From Candidatus Omnitrophota bacterium (GTDB lineage: Bacteria; Omnitrophota; Koll11; Zapsychrales; Fredricksoniimonadaceae), in assembly GCA_023247595.1 (NCBI GenBank), contig JAHFGF010000026.1:1-12712 (forward strand): a stretch of 12,712 nucleotides of DNA. The letters run 5' to 3'. Positions 6,000 through 12,712 of this stretch are shown here, piece by piece; the stretch's first letter is position 1, and every line of letters begins with the position of its first letter. Position numbers and translations under genes: made by a program. The notes below the pieces were generated by a model, which worked only from the letters and a program-made list of their open reading frames with translations, made no database searches and was not told where the DNA came from.

Positions 6000-7784
6000 C
6001 TATTGATGCATCTTAAGTAGATTATTAAATTCTTCTTTCAACCCTTCAAGCCGACCAATATCCCCCGCAACCTCAGCCTGATGAATCATTTCCCGTATAC
6101 TTTGTCTTTTTATCTTTAACTGGTCACTCTTTATTCTGGCGATACAATCATTAAGAATTTTCTTTGAATCTTTTCCTGCAAAACTTTCCTGTGTCGATAT
6201 GCTTAAGACAACTTTTTGCGCATCCGCGTCAGTTAATGTGTTCAAAAAGCTTGCGACAGAAAAATCATCTTCTTCATTTTCAAATTCATAAAGGCCCTGA
6301 AGAATCTTTTGTGTACGAACGTCGTCAAATTCTTCAGCAGTAATACTGTCTTTGGCAACCTTCAACAAACTCAAATCATTTAAAACTAACGTTAAAAACT
6401 GCATGTCAACCGGACTTAATGGTTTAACGGCGACTGTTTTTCCCGTCGGCACCGCTGCAGGCTTTTCTTTTCTGGAAAGAAACTCGTCTAACTTTTTCCC
6501 TTCCTTTAAAACCACCTGCTCCGGCAATCCTAACCGTTCGGCTAACTGCAATAAATATCCATGCCGCACAACTTCATTGGATATTTTATAAATGGTTTGA
6601 AGCATCTGCTTACAAATTTCTGCCCGCTGTTCGATCACCTTAGGATCAAACTGCTTTGTAAGCCACTCCCATTTAAAATCAAAGAGCGATTGAGCCGCCT
6701 GAATGCGCTCGTTAAAATTCGTCAATCCAAATTTACGAATGTAAGAATCTGGATCTTCATCGGTAGCAAGCGATGCCACGCGGACATTCATATCCTGTTC
6801 AATCAGTAAATCCAGACTGCGCACAATAGCAGCCTGTCCAGCGGCGTCGGCATCAAACAGCATAACAATGTTGTTTGTATAACGACGCAACAAACGAATC
6901 TGTTCGATTGTCAGGGCTGTTCCCAAAGAGGCCACGATATTATCCACTCCATGCTGAAATGGAATAATCATATCCATATAGCCCTCGACAACAATAACAA
7001 AATCTTTTTTGGCAATCGCATGGCGCGTTAACTGCAGCCCGAATAAATGCTGCCCTTTGGTATAAACGGGCGTATCGGGCGAATTAATGTATTTAGCCCC
7101 CTTTTCATCTTTCATGGTCCGGGCGCCAAAACCCACGCATTGCGATTTCACGTCAAAGATCGGAAAAACAATACGATCACGGAATCGGTCATAAAACCCC
7201 TCTTTATTTTCCCGAGGGATGATTAATCCGGATCGTTCAATCAGTTTCAACTCAATTTTTTTACTTTTTAAAAGGTTGAATAACCCATCCCACTCATCAA
7301 GGGCAAAACCTAACTTGAACTGCTTAACATCCTCAAGCCTGACTCCGCGATCTTTTAGATATTCGCGGGCCTTTTTAACTTCCTGATCGCTTTTTGACAA
7401 CAAATTTTGCTGAAAATACTCGACGGCAATTTCATTGATCCTGTAAACTTCTTGTTTTAAGCCGGCAGTTTGATTGGCTCCTGGATTTGAATCAGGAATA
7501 ACAATACCAACTTTATCGGCTAAAAACCGCACCGCTTCGGGAAATTCCAACTTTTCCTGCAGCATCACAAATCCAATGGCGTTCCCGCCGGCGGCGCAAC
7601 CAAAACAATGAAAAATCTGCTTATCAGGCGACACAACAAAGGATGATGATTTTTCATTATGAAACGGACAAAGAGCTTTAAAATTACGGCCAGCACGCTT
7701 GAGCGGAACATAACCGGAAATCAATTCGACAATGTCACACCGCTCTAATACCTGCGCGACTATTTCGTTCGCAATCAAACCCAC
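6000..7784 (-). CDS. dnaG: DNA primase DnaG
   Basis: DnaG makes RNA primers for DNA replication. The N-terminal CHC2 zinc-binding domain has ligands Cys39, His42, Cys60 and Cys63 (LCPFHNEK and HCFGCAAGGNAIGF). The TOPRIM catalytic core shows EGYMD (267-271) and DADAAG (311-316). The C-terminal helicase-binding region (about 430-594) is divergent, as usual. I place the start at a GTG (7784), giving 594 aa. A GAGGGG ribosome site (7797-7792) lies 7 nt upstream, and the resulting N-terminus matches E. coli DnaG in length. A TTG at 7799 has no ribosome site and would include the GAGGGG inside the gene. The gene lies 20 nt after cvpA and 28 nt before rpoD. The usual rpsU partner of this operon is absent. 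Confidence 0.97.
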   Translation of the reverse strand: MGLIANEIVAQVLERCDIVELISGYVPLKRAGRNFKALCPFHNEKSSSFVVSPDKQIFHCFGCAAGGNAIGFVMLQEKLEFPEAVRFLADKVGIVIPDSNPGANQTAGLKQEVYRINEIAVEYFQQNLLSKSDQEVKKAREYLKDRGVRLEDVKQFKLGFALDEWDGLFNLLKSKKIELKLIERSGLIIPRENKEGFYDRFRDRIVFPIFDVKSQCVGFGARTMKDEKGAKYINSPDTPVYTKGQHLFGLQLTRHAIAKKDFVIVVEGYMDMIIPFQHGVDNIVASLGTALTIEQIRLLRRYTNNIVMLFDADAAGQAAIVRSLDLLIEQDMNVRVASLATDEDPDSYIRKFGLTNFNERIQAAQSLFDFKWEWLTKQFDPKVIEQRAEICKQMLQTIYKISNEVVRHGYLLQLAERLGLPEQVVLKEGKKLDEFLSRKEKPAAVPTGKTVAVKPLSPVDMQFLTLVLNDLSLLKVAKDSITAEEFDDVRTQKILQGLYEFENEEDDFSVASFLNTLTDADAQKVVLSISTQESFAGKDSKKILNDCIARIKSDQLKIKRQSIREMIHQAEVAGDIGRLEGLKEEFNNLLKMHQ

Positions 7785-7804
7785 ATGAGCGCCCCTCAAT
7801 TTTA

Positions 7805-8389
7805 CTACTTAAATTTCTTGTCTTCCAAAAACTGGGGAACAAGAAGAGCCTCTTCGCTAATTTTCTCGTCAGGAAAAAACTTCACAACAAAATTCTTATA
7901 AATACCCGCGTAAATGCCAGTAGACAAATAGGAAACCGCAACTCGAGAGACAGAATTGCGGGCCATCTTAATTACCACTGGATTATAGCTGAGCAAAAAC
8001 AAATAAAAAACCATACTACTGACAACAACGCCGCGCAACGCGGATATCAAAGCCCCTCCCCATTTATCAACATTAGGATGCGCTTGTATAGAAAACACCA
8101 ACGTGATCCCCTCGCGTATGAGCTTAAATACCAACGTTGTCAAAGACCACAAAGTCAAAAATGCAAGAATTGCCACCGTTGGCAATTCTAAAAATTTCAT
8201 CTGGGTTGAAGCTAAAACCGTCAGCGCACTAAAATAGTGCAGTGTAATAAAGACGGAAAAAACAATGCCAATAGACTTAAAAAACTCAACAATAAAACCA
8301 GACTTCACACCAATAAATACCGCACGAATACAAACACCAATCAATATGATGTCAATCCAGTTAATGTTTTGGAAAAATTCCATCAACAT
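7805..8389 (-). CDS. cvpA: CvpA-family inner-membrane protein
   Basis: This 194-aa membrane protein begins MLMEFFQNINWIDIILIGVCIRAVFIGVKSGF, matching the CvpA family start (an aspartate in the first helix followed by a conserved R-G-x-x-x-G pattern variant). Hydrophobic segments at about residues 10-30, 35-55, 65-85 and 110-130 predict four membrane helices, with a charged C-terminal tail. CvpA was named for colicin V production. Its molecular role is still unclear and has been tied to envelope and bile-salt tolerance. A TTG at 8404 would extend the frame, but it lies only about 7 nt from the predicted transcription start and lacks a ribosome site, so I use the ATG at 8389. The ATG at 8383 is also possible. 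It is the first gene of the dnaG-rpoD operon. Confidence 0.85.
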   Translation of the reverse strand: MLMEFFQNINWIDIILIGVCIRAVFIGVKSGFIVEFFKSIGIVFSVFITLHYFSALTVLASTQMKFLELPTVAILAFLTLWSLTTLVFKLIREGITLVFSIQAHPNVDKWGGALISALRGVVVSSMVFYLFLLSYNPVVIKMARNSVSRVAVSYLSTGIYAGIYKNFVVKFFPDEKISEEALLVPQFLEDKKFK

Positions 8390-8417
8390 ATTGAAATCAC
8401 TCAATTTAGATTGCAGA

Positions 8418-8446
8418 AGTATAACATGGGGCTATGGCCCTGTCAA
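8418..8446 (-). promoter_or_regulatory. Strong sigma-70 promoter of cvpA-dnaG-rpoD
   Basis: The -35 is a perfect TTGACA (8446-8441) and the -10 is TATACT (8423-8418), separated by 17 bp. The predicted start is near 8411, giving a leader of about 22 nt to the ATG at 8389. The spacer contains an inverted repeat, GGGC-CATA-GCCC (8440-8429), next to the -35, a possible operator. Confidence 0.8.
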
Positions 8447-8568
8447 GAAACCGCTTTCTTGCGCCATGACCTGTGAGAAAACACATAAAGCAATACTCTA
8501 TAAGTGTTTACAAACTAACGACGTGGACTCTAAAAATATTTTTTAACTTTTTCATCTTCACCGGGAGT

Positions 8569-11500
8569 CTAGACTGATGCGGAAGCCAACTGCTCCACCG
8601 GCTGCTTAGAGCTTTTTTCCTGGTTAAATTTAGCTGAAACCAGTTTAGAAACTCCTGTTTCCTGCATCGTGACACCATACATCACATCGGCGTGAGCAAT
8701 GGTTTTTTTGTTGTGGGTAATAACAATGAATTGGGCTATCTTTGAAAATTCCTTTAACATATAGGCAAAACGGCCGACGTTCGACTCATCTAAGGCCGCA
8801 TCAATTTCGTCCAGCACGCAAAACGGACTAGGATTGACTTTAAAGACAGCAAAAATTAAAGCAATGGCCGTGAGCGTCTTTTCACCGCCGGACATGAGAC
8901 TGATATTTTGTAATTTTTTGCCTGGAGGACGGGCGATAATGTCAATTCCGGACTCCAAAACATTATCCATGTCCAGAAGCACCAGCTGCCCTTCCCCGCC
9001 GCCAAATAACATACGAAAATGAATGCGAAATTCCTCACTCACCTTGGTAAAAGTTTCCATAAACATGTCTTTGGTCTCGCGGTTGATCTTTGAAATCGTC
9101 TGCATCAAAGATTCCCGAGCCGTCAACAGATCGCTTTGCTGTTTGGTCAGAAATTCAAATCTCGTTTTTAATTCTTCGTATTCTTCAATCGCAACTAAAT
9201 TCACCGCGCCATACCCGTCGCAGCGCTTACGCAGCGCTTCAATCTGCGCGTTAACGTCGTCCAAATTCACTTCCGCTGAAAATTCCGAAGGCTGCGCCGT
9301 CAAAGCCTCATCTAAATTCAATTTGTATGTCTGCAGCATACGGTCTTTGATGCTTTGCTGTTTGTACGACAATTCCTGTTCTTTAAATTGGAGCGAATGG
9401 ACGGCATTCTTTGCTGTTTCAAGCTGGTTCTTCAATGAACTCTGTTGAGAACGGCAGCTGTTCAAACGCTGGGACTTTTCCAATCTTTGTATATCAAATT
9501 CACTGTAGCTGTTGTGGAAGGATTCTTTGGTGATTTTTAATTCTTCAATTTTAAAACGAAGTTCTTCGATATCGACGGTAATCTTCTGCTGTTTGGCTTG
9601 ATTATCAACTATTTCAGTCTCAATGGTCAACAGCTGAGCCCGATCTGATTCCGAGGTTTCAACATACCCGCGCGTGATTTCACTCAGGCTTTTTTCTTTG
9701 TCTTTCCACGATTGAAGTTCAGCTTCCATCTGCGCGGCAATGACGGCCAAATCTTCTTTCTGACGGGACTGCGCCGCAATATGTTCCTGTGTTTCGCGAA
9801 TGCCGTTCTGAAAACTTTTTAAATCCTGGATGGAATTGTCCAGCTGAATACCCAATTGCGCTTCTTTGGAATTTAATGCGGTCAAAGTTTCGGTCGTTTT
9901 TTCCAATCCGCTTACAATAACTTCAAGCTCGTTGGATAATTTACCCGCCTCATGAGCCACAGAACTTTTTTGTGTTTCGTAGACAGACAATGTTTTTTCG
10001 TAATTCAAAATATCCTTGGCCAGAGTTTCCACTATTGCGGATTGCCGACGGATTTCTCCCTCAGTATTCTGAGTTAAAGTGACTGTTTCAAGAATATTCT
10101 GCTCCAAGGCTGCAATTTTGTCTTCAACATCCTGGGGATTCTGTTCAATGAATTTCGTTTCGCAAATGATTTCATAAAGCTTTTCCACGTTAAATTCTGA
10201 AAACTGCCCCTTGAGCTGTTCCAGTCTCTGCGGATCCACATCCAAAACCTGCTTAACTTTTCCGATAATCGCGCCATGTTTTTCCAGCGGCGGAATACTT
10301 GAAAAAAACCGACTTTCCACAACAGGGTCGGGAATGTCCTGATACTGAACGAGCAATTTCTCGATAAATTCTTTCTGCGAAACCAAAAAGAGTTTCTTTT
10401 TTTCCAGATCAACTAAGGCGCGTTCATAACCGTCAAGCCTCAGCTGAAATTCCACCAAGATCGATTGTTCCTGGGATAATTTCTGCTTGAGCACATCAAA
10501 CTCTGTCAGTGACTGGACAATATTATGATCAATAGATGTGAGCTTGGACTCCGCTTCCCGTTTCTCGTCAATAACCTTAACACTTTCCGTTTCCAGCTGA
10601 TTTCTCCTGGCCAAACATCCCTGAATTTCTTTCATGACTTCCGTCAGATTATTTTTAATAGCCACCTGGCGGGAATTAAGATCGACAATTTTCTGTTCGT
10701 CATTTTTTACAGCTTGCCTTGCCGCTTCGATAGCTAAAATTAATTCGTTTAACTCCGTCTTCTTCTTTGACAATCCCTCGTCGTGCAAATCAATAGTTTG
10801 TTTCAAAGAGGACAGATCGCTGTTTAACTCGTCAATTTTCTGCTGCTGAAGAACGCGCCGCTCTTCAAGCTGTTTTTTCTGCTGCTGCATTTTGGCAACG
10901 TTTTCGCTTAAATTCTCAATGCGCTCTTCATTAAAACCGATCTGGCGGACATCTAACTCAATGTCATTGGCCATTCGGATCTCTTGGGATTTATATTCAT
11001 TAATTTTTTCTTCCAGATCTTGAAGAAGCCCGCTTTCATATTCAATTAAATTCGTCATCTCCTCGACCTGGCGCAGGAGATCCTGTTCCTGATTTTTAAG
11101 TTCAACTGTTCGCGCGTCCAGGCCGTTTTTTTCGGCGTCAAGCTGAGTCAGCAAAAATCCAGCTAAAACCAATTCATATTGTTTTAACTGTTCAAATTCT
11201 TCTTTATATTTCTGGGCTTTTTTCGCCTGGCGTTCGGTACTGGCTATTTGTTTCTTAACCTCCACGACAATGTCATTGATGCGCAGGAGATTATTTTCAG
11301 TATCCTTCAACCGGTTTAAGGCTTCGCGTTTTTTAGATTTATATTTTGTGATTCCTGAAGCCTCATCAAGGATGATGCGGCGGTCTTCAGGCTTGGCACT
11401 GACGACTAAATCAACCCGGCCTTGCTGCACCATGGAATAAGCCTCAGCGCCGATACCAGTGCCCATGAGGAGCTCGGAAATATCTTTCAGACGAACCGGT

Positions 11501-11850
11501 GATTTATTAATTAAATATTCGCTTTCCCCGGAACGGAATAACCGTCGGGAAATCGTCACTTCATCATATTCAATAGGTAAGGAGCGGGCTTCATTGGAAA
11601 AGGTAAGGCTGACTTCAGCAAATCCAAGGCCGGGACGTTTATCGGTTCCGTTAAAAATAACATCTTCCATGGAAGAACCGCGCAATTCTTTAACGCTCTG
11701 CTCCCCCAAGACCCATCGGATAGAATCAAAGACATTGCTTTTTCCGCAACCATTCGGCCCGACGATAGCCGTTATACCCGGCTCAAAATTCAATGACATT
11801 TTATCTGCGAATGATTTAAAGCCGAATATTTCTAACCTTTTAAAATACAT
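8569..11850 (-). CDS. smc: Chromosome segregation ATPase SMC, with a reduced hinge
   Basis: SMC is the ring-forming ATPase that compacts and segregates chromosomes with ScpA/ScpB. The N-terminal head contains Walker A (GPNGCGKS, 31-38), the Q-loop region (RWVLGEQS) and DEASGITKYK. Two long coiled-coil arms follow at about residues 170-505 and 575-930. The C-terminal head carries the signature LMSGGEKTLTA (SGGEK at 987-991) and Walker B VLDEIDAALDE (Asp1014, Glu1015). At 1093 aa it is about 90-100 residues shorter than typical bacterial SMCs. The deficit is in the hinge: only about 70 non-coil residues (505-575, PDPVVESRFFSSIPP to QNPQDVED) separate the arms, and the usual glycine-rich dimerisation motif is not visible. 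An AAGGAG ribosome site precedes the ATG. The gene lies 35 nt after the acyl carrier protein gene. Confidence 0.97.
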   Translation of the reverse strand: MYFKRLEIFGFKSFADKMSLNFEPGITAIVGPNGCGKSNVFDSIRWVLGEQSVKELRGSSMEDVIFNGTDKRPGLGFAEVSLTFSNEARSLPIEYDEVTISRRLFRSGESEYLINKSPVRLKDISELLMGTGIGAEAYSMVQQGRVDLVVSAKPEDRRIILDEASGITKYKSKKREALNRLKDTENNLLRINDIVVEVKKQIASTERQAKKAQKYKEEFEQLKQYELVLAGFLLTQLDAEKNGLDARTVELKNQEQDLLRQVEEMTNLIEYESGLLQDLEEKINEYKSQEIRMANDIELDVRQIGFNEERIENLSENVAKMQQQKKQLEERRVLQQQKIDELNSDLSSLKQTIDLHDEGLSKKKTELNELILAIEAARQAVKNDEQKIVDLNSRQVAIKNNLTEVMKEIQGCLARRNQLETESVKVIDEKREAESKLTSIDHNIVQSLTEFDVLKQKLSQEQSILVEFQLRLDGYERALVDLEKKKLFLVSQKEFIEKLLVQYQDIPDPVVESRFFSSIPPLEKHGAIIGKVKQVLDVDPQRLEQLKGQFSEFNVEKLYEIICETKFIEQNPQDVEDKIAALEQNILETVTLTQNTEGEIRRQSAIVETLAKDILNYEKTLSVYETQKSSVAHEAGKLSNELEVIVSGLEKTTETLTALNSKEAQLGIQLDNSIQDLKSFQNGIRETQEHIAAQSRQKEDLAVIAAQMEAELQSWKDKEKSLSEITRGYVETSESDRAQLLTIETEIVDNQAKQQKITVDIEELRFKIEELKITKESFHNSYSEFDIQRLEKSQRLNSCRSQQSSLKNQLETAKNAVHSLQFKEQELSYKQQSIKDRMLQTYKLNLDEALTAQPSEFSAEVNLDDVNAQIEALRKRCDGYGAVNLVAIEEYEELKTRFEFLTKQQSDLLTARESLMQTISKINRETKDMFMETFTKVSEEFRIHFRMLFGGGEGQLVLLDMDNVLESGIDIIARPPGKKLQNISLMSGGEKTLTAIALIFAVFKVNPSPFCVLDEIDAALDESNVGRFAYMLKEFSKIAQFIVITHNKKTIAHADVMYGVTMQETGVSKLVSAKFNQEKSSKQPVEQLASASV

Positions 11851-11885
11851 GCCTTCTCCTTGGCAACGGGCGGGAAATTTTCAGA

Positions 11886-12140
11886 TTATTTTTTATCGAG
11901 CATATCTTGGACAATTTTTACGGTTTGATTCAGCGAGGTAAACTTGGCTAACGCTTCTTCGGGGATAACGATTTTATATTTCTTCTCGATACTGGCCAAA
12001 ATCTCCAGAGCCATCATAGAATCCATACCGAGGTCTTTGACAAAACTTGCTTTCTCATCTATGGTGTTGGGCTCGACTTCGAGAATGGTCGCAACCAATT
12101 CACGCAAGTCTCCCTCAACATCACGCTTTACATCCGCCAT
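11886..12140 (-). CDS. acpP: Acyl carrier protein
   Basis: This 84-aa acidic protein carries growing acyl chains on a phosphopantetheine arm. The attachment site is Ser41 in LGMDSMMALEI, a variant of the usual DSL (here DSM). Helix I (VEGDLRELVATILEV) and helix III/IV segments (FTSLNQTVKIVQDML) match the family. GGAGG lies 8 nt before the ATG at 12140. It sits 12 nt after the helix-turn-helix gene and 35 nt before smc. Many bacteria place acpP upstream of smc with fabF and rnc between them, so this is a shortened form. The neighbouring fabV end supports a fatty-acid role. The DSM variant and single copy in view leave open that it serves a specialised pathway. Confidence 0.92.
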   Translation of the reverse strand: MADVKRDVEGDLRELVATILEVEPNTIDEKASFVKDLGMDSMMALEILASIEKKYKIVIPEEALAKFTSLNQTVKIVQDMLDKK

Positions 12141-12152
12141 ACATAGACCTCC

Positions 12153-12323
12153 TCAATTATGAGTTTCCAGCCATTCCTCAATTTTATCTTTTCGAAATCG
12201 CCATTGGCCTACTGTTTTGATAGCGGGAATTTTCCCTTTTTTGACCCAATCGTAAACTGTTCGTTTTTTAACCCTTAAGTACTCTGCCAACTCATCGATC
12301 GTTAAAATAGTTTTTTCATCCAT
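12153..12323 (-). CDS. Small helix-turn-helix DNA-binding protein (excisionase/MerR-like, HTH_17)
   Basis: The product has 56 aa. It follows the HTH_17 pattern: LTIDELAEYLRVKKRTVYDWVKKGKIPAIK, then the wing GQWRFRKDKIEEWL. Such proteins are often labelled excisionase family, but there is no integrase or phage gene nearby, so a transcriptional regulator is more likely. The ATG at 12323 has GGGGTGA (12334-12328) upstream. A longer frame to 12428 would run through the promoter and is rejected. The gene leads the acyl carrier protein-smc operon, and palindromes near its promoter are candidate binding sites. Autoregulation is inference. Confidence 0.88.
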   Translation of the reverse strand: MDEKTILTIDELAEYLRVKKRTVYDWVKKGKIPAIKTVGQWRFRKDKIEEWLETHN

Positions 12324-12359
12324 ACGGTCACCCCGCTTTTGATAAATATTAAGAAAAAT

Positions 12360-12374
12360 AAATACTAGGTATTT
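12360..12374. promoter_or_regulatory. Palindrome AAATAC-TAG-GTATTT just after the transcription start
   Basis: Perfect 6-bp arms around 3 bp lie about 7-21 nt downstream of the predicted start of the HTH-acpP-smc transcript, a classic operator position. It loosely recalls FapR-type fatty-acid operators, but the regulator is unknown. Confidence 0.4.
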
Positions 12375-12387
12375 TCTTTCGGAACTC

Positions 12388-12416
12388 AATCTATTAAATA
12401 ATGTGGGGAGTGTCAA
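12388..12416 (-). promoter_or_regulatory. Sigma-70 promoter of the HTH-acpP-smc operon
   Basis: The -35 is a perfect TTGACA (12416-12411) and the -10 is TAGATT (12393-12388) with a 17-bp spacer. The predicted start is near 12381, giving a leader of about 58 nt. Confidence 0.7.
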
Positions 12417-12417
12417 C

Positions 12418-12454
12418 GAACATTTCAATTTTTTTTAATTGCTTCAAAATGTTC
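12418..12454. repeat. Inverted repeat abutting the -35 box
   Basis: GAACATTT (12418-12425) is inverted as AAATGTTC (12447-12454). An inner CAATT/AATTG pair (12426-12430 and 12437-12441) surrounds a T-run. It ends 1 bp from the -35 TTGACA. No U-tract follows on the minus-strand RNA, so an operator or activator site is more likely than a terminator for fabV. Confidence 0.4.
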
Positions 12455-12547
12455 ATTTTAGGCTCGAAAAACAGCGGGAGAAATTATTTTTTACTTTAGG
12501 CAGGAATTAACATTTTTATACAATCTATCCGGAACGAACATTCAACC

Positions 12548-12712
12548 TTATTCCATGGATAGATCAACTTCAACTTCAGCATCGTAGTTAATCTTGGGCA
12601 AGCCGAAACCGAAAAGCTTTAAGAAATCGTCCTCATAACCTTTGACATCCGCGATACTATTAACATTCTCCGTCGATACATTCTTCCACAGCACGGAAAC
12701 CTCATCCTGGAC
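12548..12712 (-). CDS. fabV: FabV-type trans-2-enoyl-CoA / enoyl-ACP reductase (C-terminal 54 residues)
   Basis: Only the C-terminus lies in the window. The frame reads VQDEVSVLWKNVSTENVNSI, then a GY-EDDF-LKLFGFG-NYDAEV stretch and a TAA stop. The pattern of a tryptophan segment, TEN, GY...F, LFGFG and Y(D/E)A(D/E)V is typical of the FabV C-terminal end. FabV reduces the trans-2 double bond of enoyl-ACP or enoyl-CoA with NADH in the last step of fatty-acid elongation. The acyl carrier protein gene downstream fits this. The catalytic tyrosine-lysine motif is outside the window, so the call rests on the tail alone. Confidence 0.72.
   Translation of the reverse strand, partial: VQDEVSVLWKNVSTENVNSIADVKGYEDDFLKLFGFGLPKINYDAEVEVDLSME

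Noticed and set aside
7785..7799. TTG start for dnaG at 7799
   Set aside because: No ribosome site precedes it, whereas GAGGGG stands 7 nt before the GTG at 7784.
8479..8509. Possible terminator after smc (AAACAC/GTGTTT arms)
   Set aside because: Only 6 bp of stem around a loop of about 19 nt and a weak U-run; not strong enough to list as a feature.
9023..9448. Plus-strand open frame of 141 codons opposite smc
   Set aside because: It is antisense to the SMC coiled coil and C-terminal head, is rich in Ser/Cys as expected from a reversed coding sequence, and has no start signals.
11459..11941. Plus-strand open frame of 160 codons opposite smc and acpP
   Set aside because: It runs antisense across two clear genes and a gap between them, has low-complexity composition and no family pattern; typical shadow frame.
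12153..12323. Mobile-element excisionase
   Set aside because: The HTH_17 fold matches, but there is no integrase, attachment site or phage gene nearby and the gene leads an acpP-smc operon.
12324..12428. N-terminal extension of the helix-turn-helix protein
   Set aside because: It would cover the -10, the spacer and the -35 of a good promoter, and the HTH family starts near the ATG at 12323.

Overview
The window is a gene-dense bacterial chromosome segment of moderate GC content. Every recognisable gene lies on the minus strand, so transcription runs from high to low coordinates. The content is housekeeping: replication (dnaG), transcription (rpoD), chromosome organisation (smc), recombination (ruvC), fatty-acid synthesis (fabV, acyl carrier protein), YebC, two tRNAs and RNase P RNA. 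I see no phage, transposon, CRISPR or toxin-antitoxin signature. The sigma-70 type, CvpA, FabV and type A RNase P RNA suggest a Gram-negative-type bacterium. A little-cultured lineage such as Omnitrophota or another PVC-side phylum is plausible, but this is only an impression and marker-gene phylogeny would have to settle it.

Layout in the direction of transcription. (1) 12712-12548 is the C-terminal end of a FabV-type enoyl reductase. A consensus-like promoter (12388-12416) with nearby palindromes follows, then a likely operon of a 56-aa helix-turn-helix protein, an acyl carrier protein and SMC (12323-8569). (2) A near-perfect sigma-70 promoter (8418-8446) starts a cvpA-dnaG-rpoD operon (8389-4379), a variant of the macromolecular-synthesis operon. 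It ends at a strong hairpin (4321-4354), which sits directly in front of an unrecognised exported protein gene (4305-3481). (3) A promoter (3370-3398) precedes tRNA-Ile(CAU), tRNA-Val(CAC), a coiled-coil/zinc-ribbon protein, an RNase HI-family protein and the RNase P RNA gene rnpB, closed by a hairpin terminator (1156-1205). (4) yebC and the start of ruvC follow, overlapping by one base.

The most notable point is in part 3. The RNase P RNA starts inside the RNase HI gene: its 5' strand of P1, P2, P3 and the universally conserved J3/4 segment are also the last 22 codons and the stop codon of the protein. The RNA can be folded by eye: a 12-bp P1 (1803-1792 with 1240-1229), P2, P3, and P4 with a compensatory pair relative to E. 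coli. At about 575 nt it is much larger than the usual 350-400 nt, mostly through added helices in the P18 and P19 positions. No clear terminator separates the tRNAs from rnpB, so a single transcript may carry RNase P substrates, two RNA-linked proteins and the RNase P catalytic RNA.

Secondary points are an SMC protein whose arms and heads look normal but whose hinge is only about 70 residues without the usual glycine motif, a terminator or attenuator filling the leader of the exported-protein gene, and a partial copy of a tRNA 3' end in the tRNA spacer.
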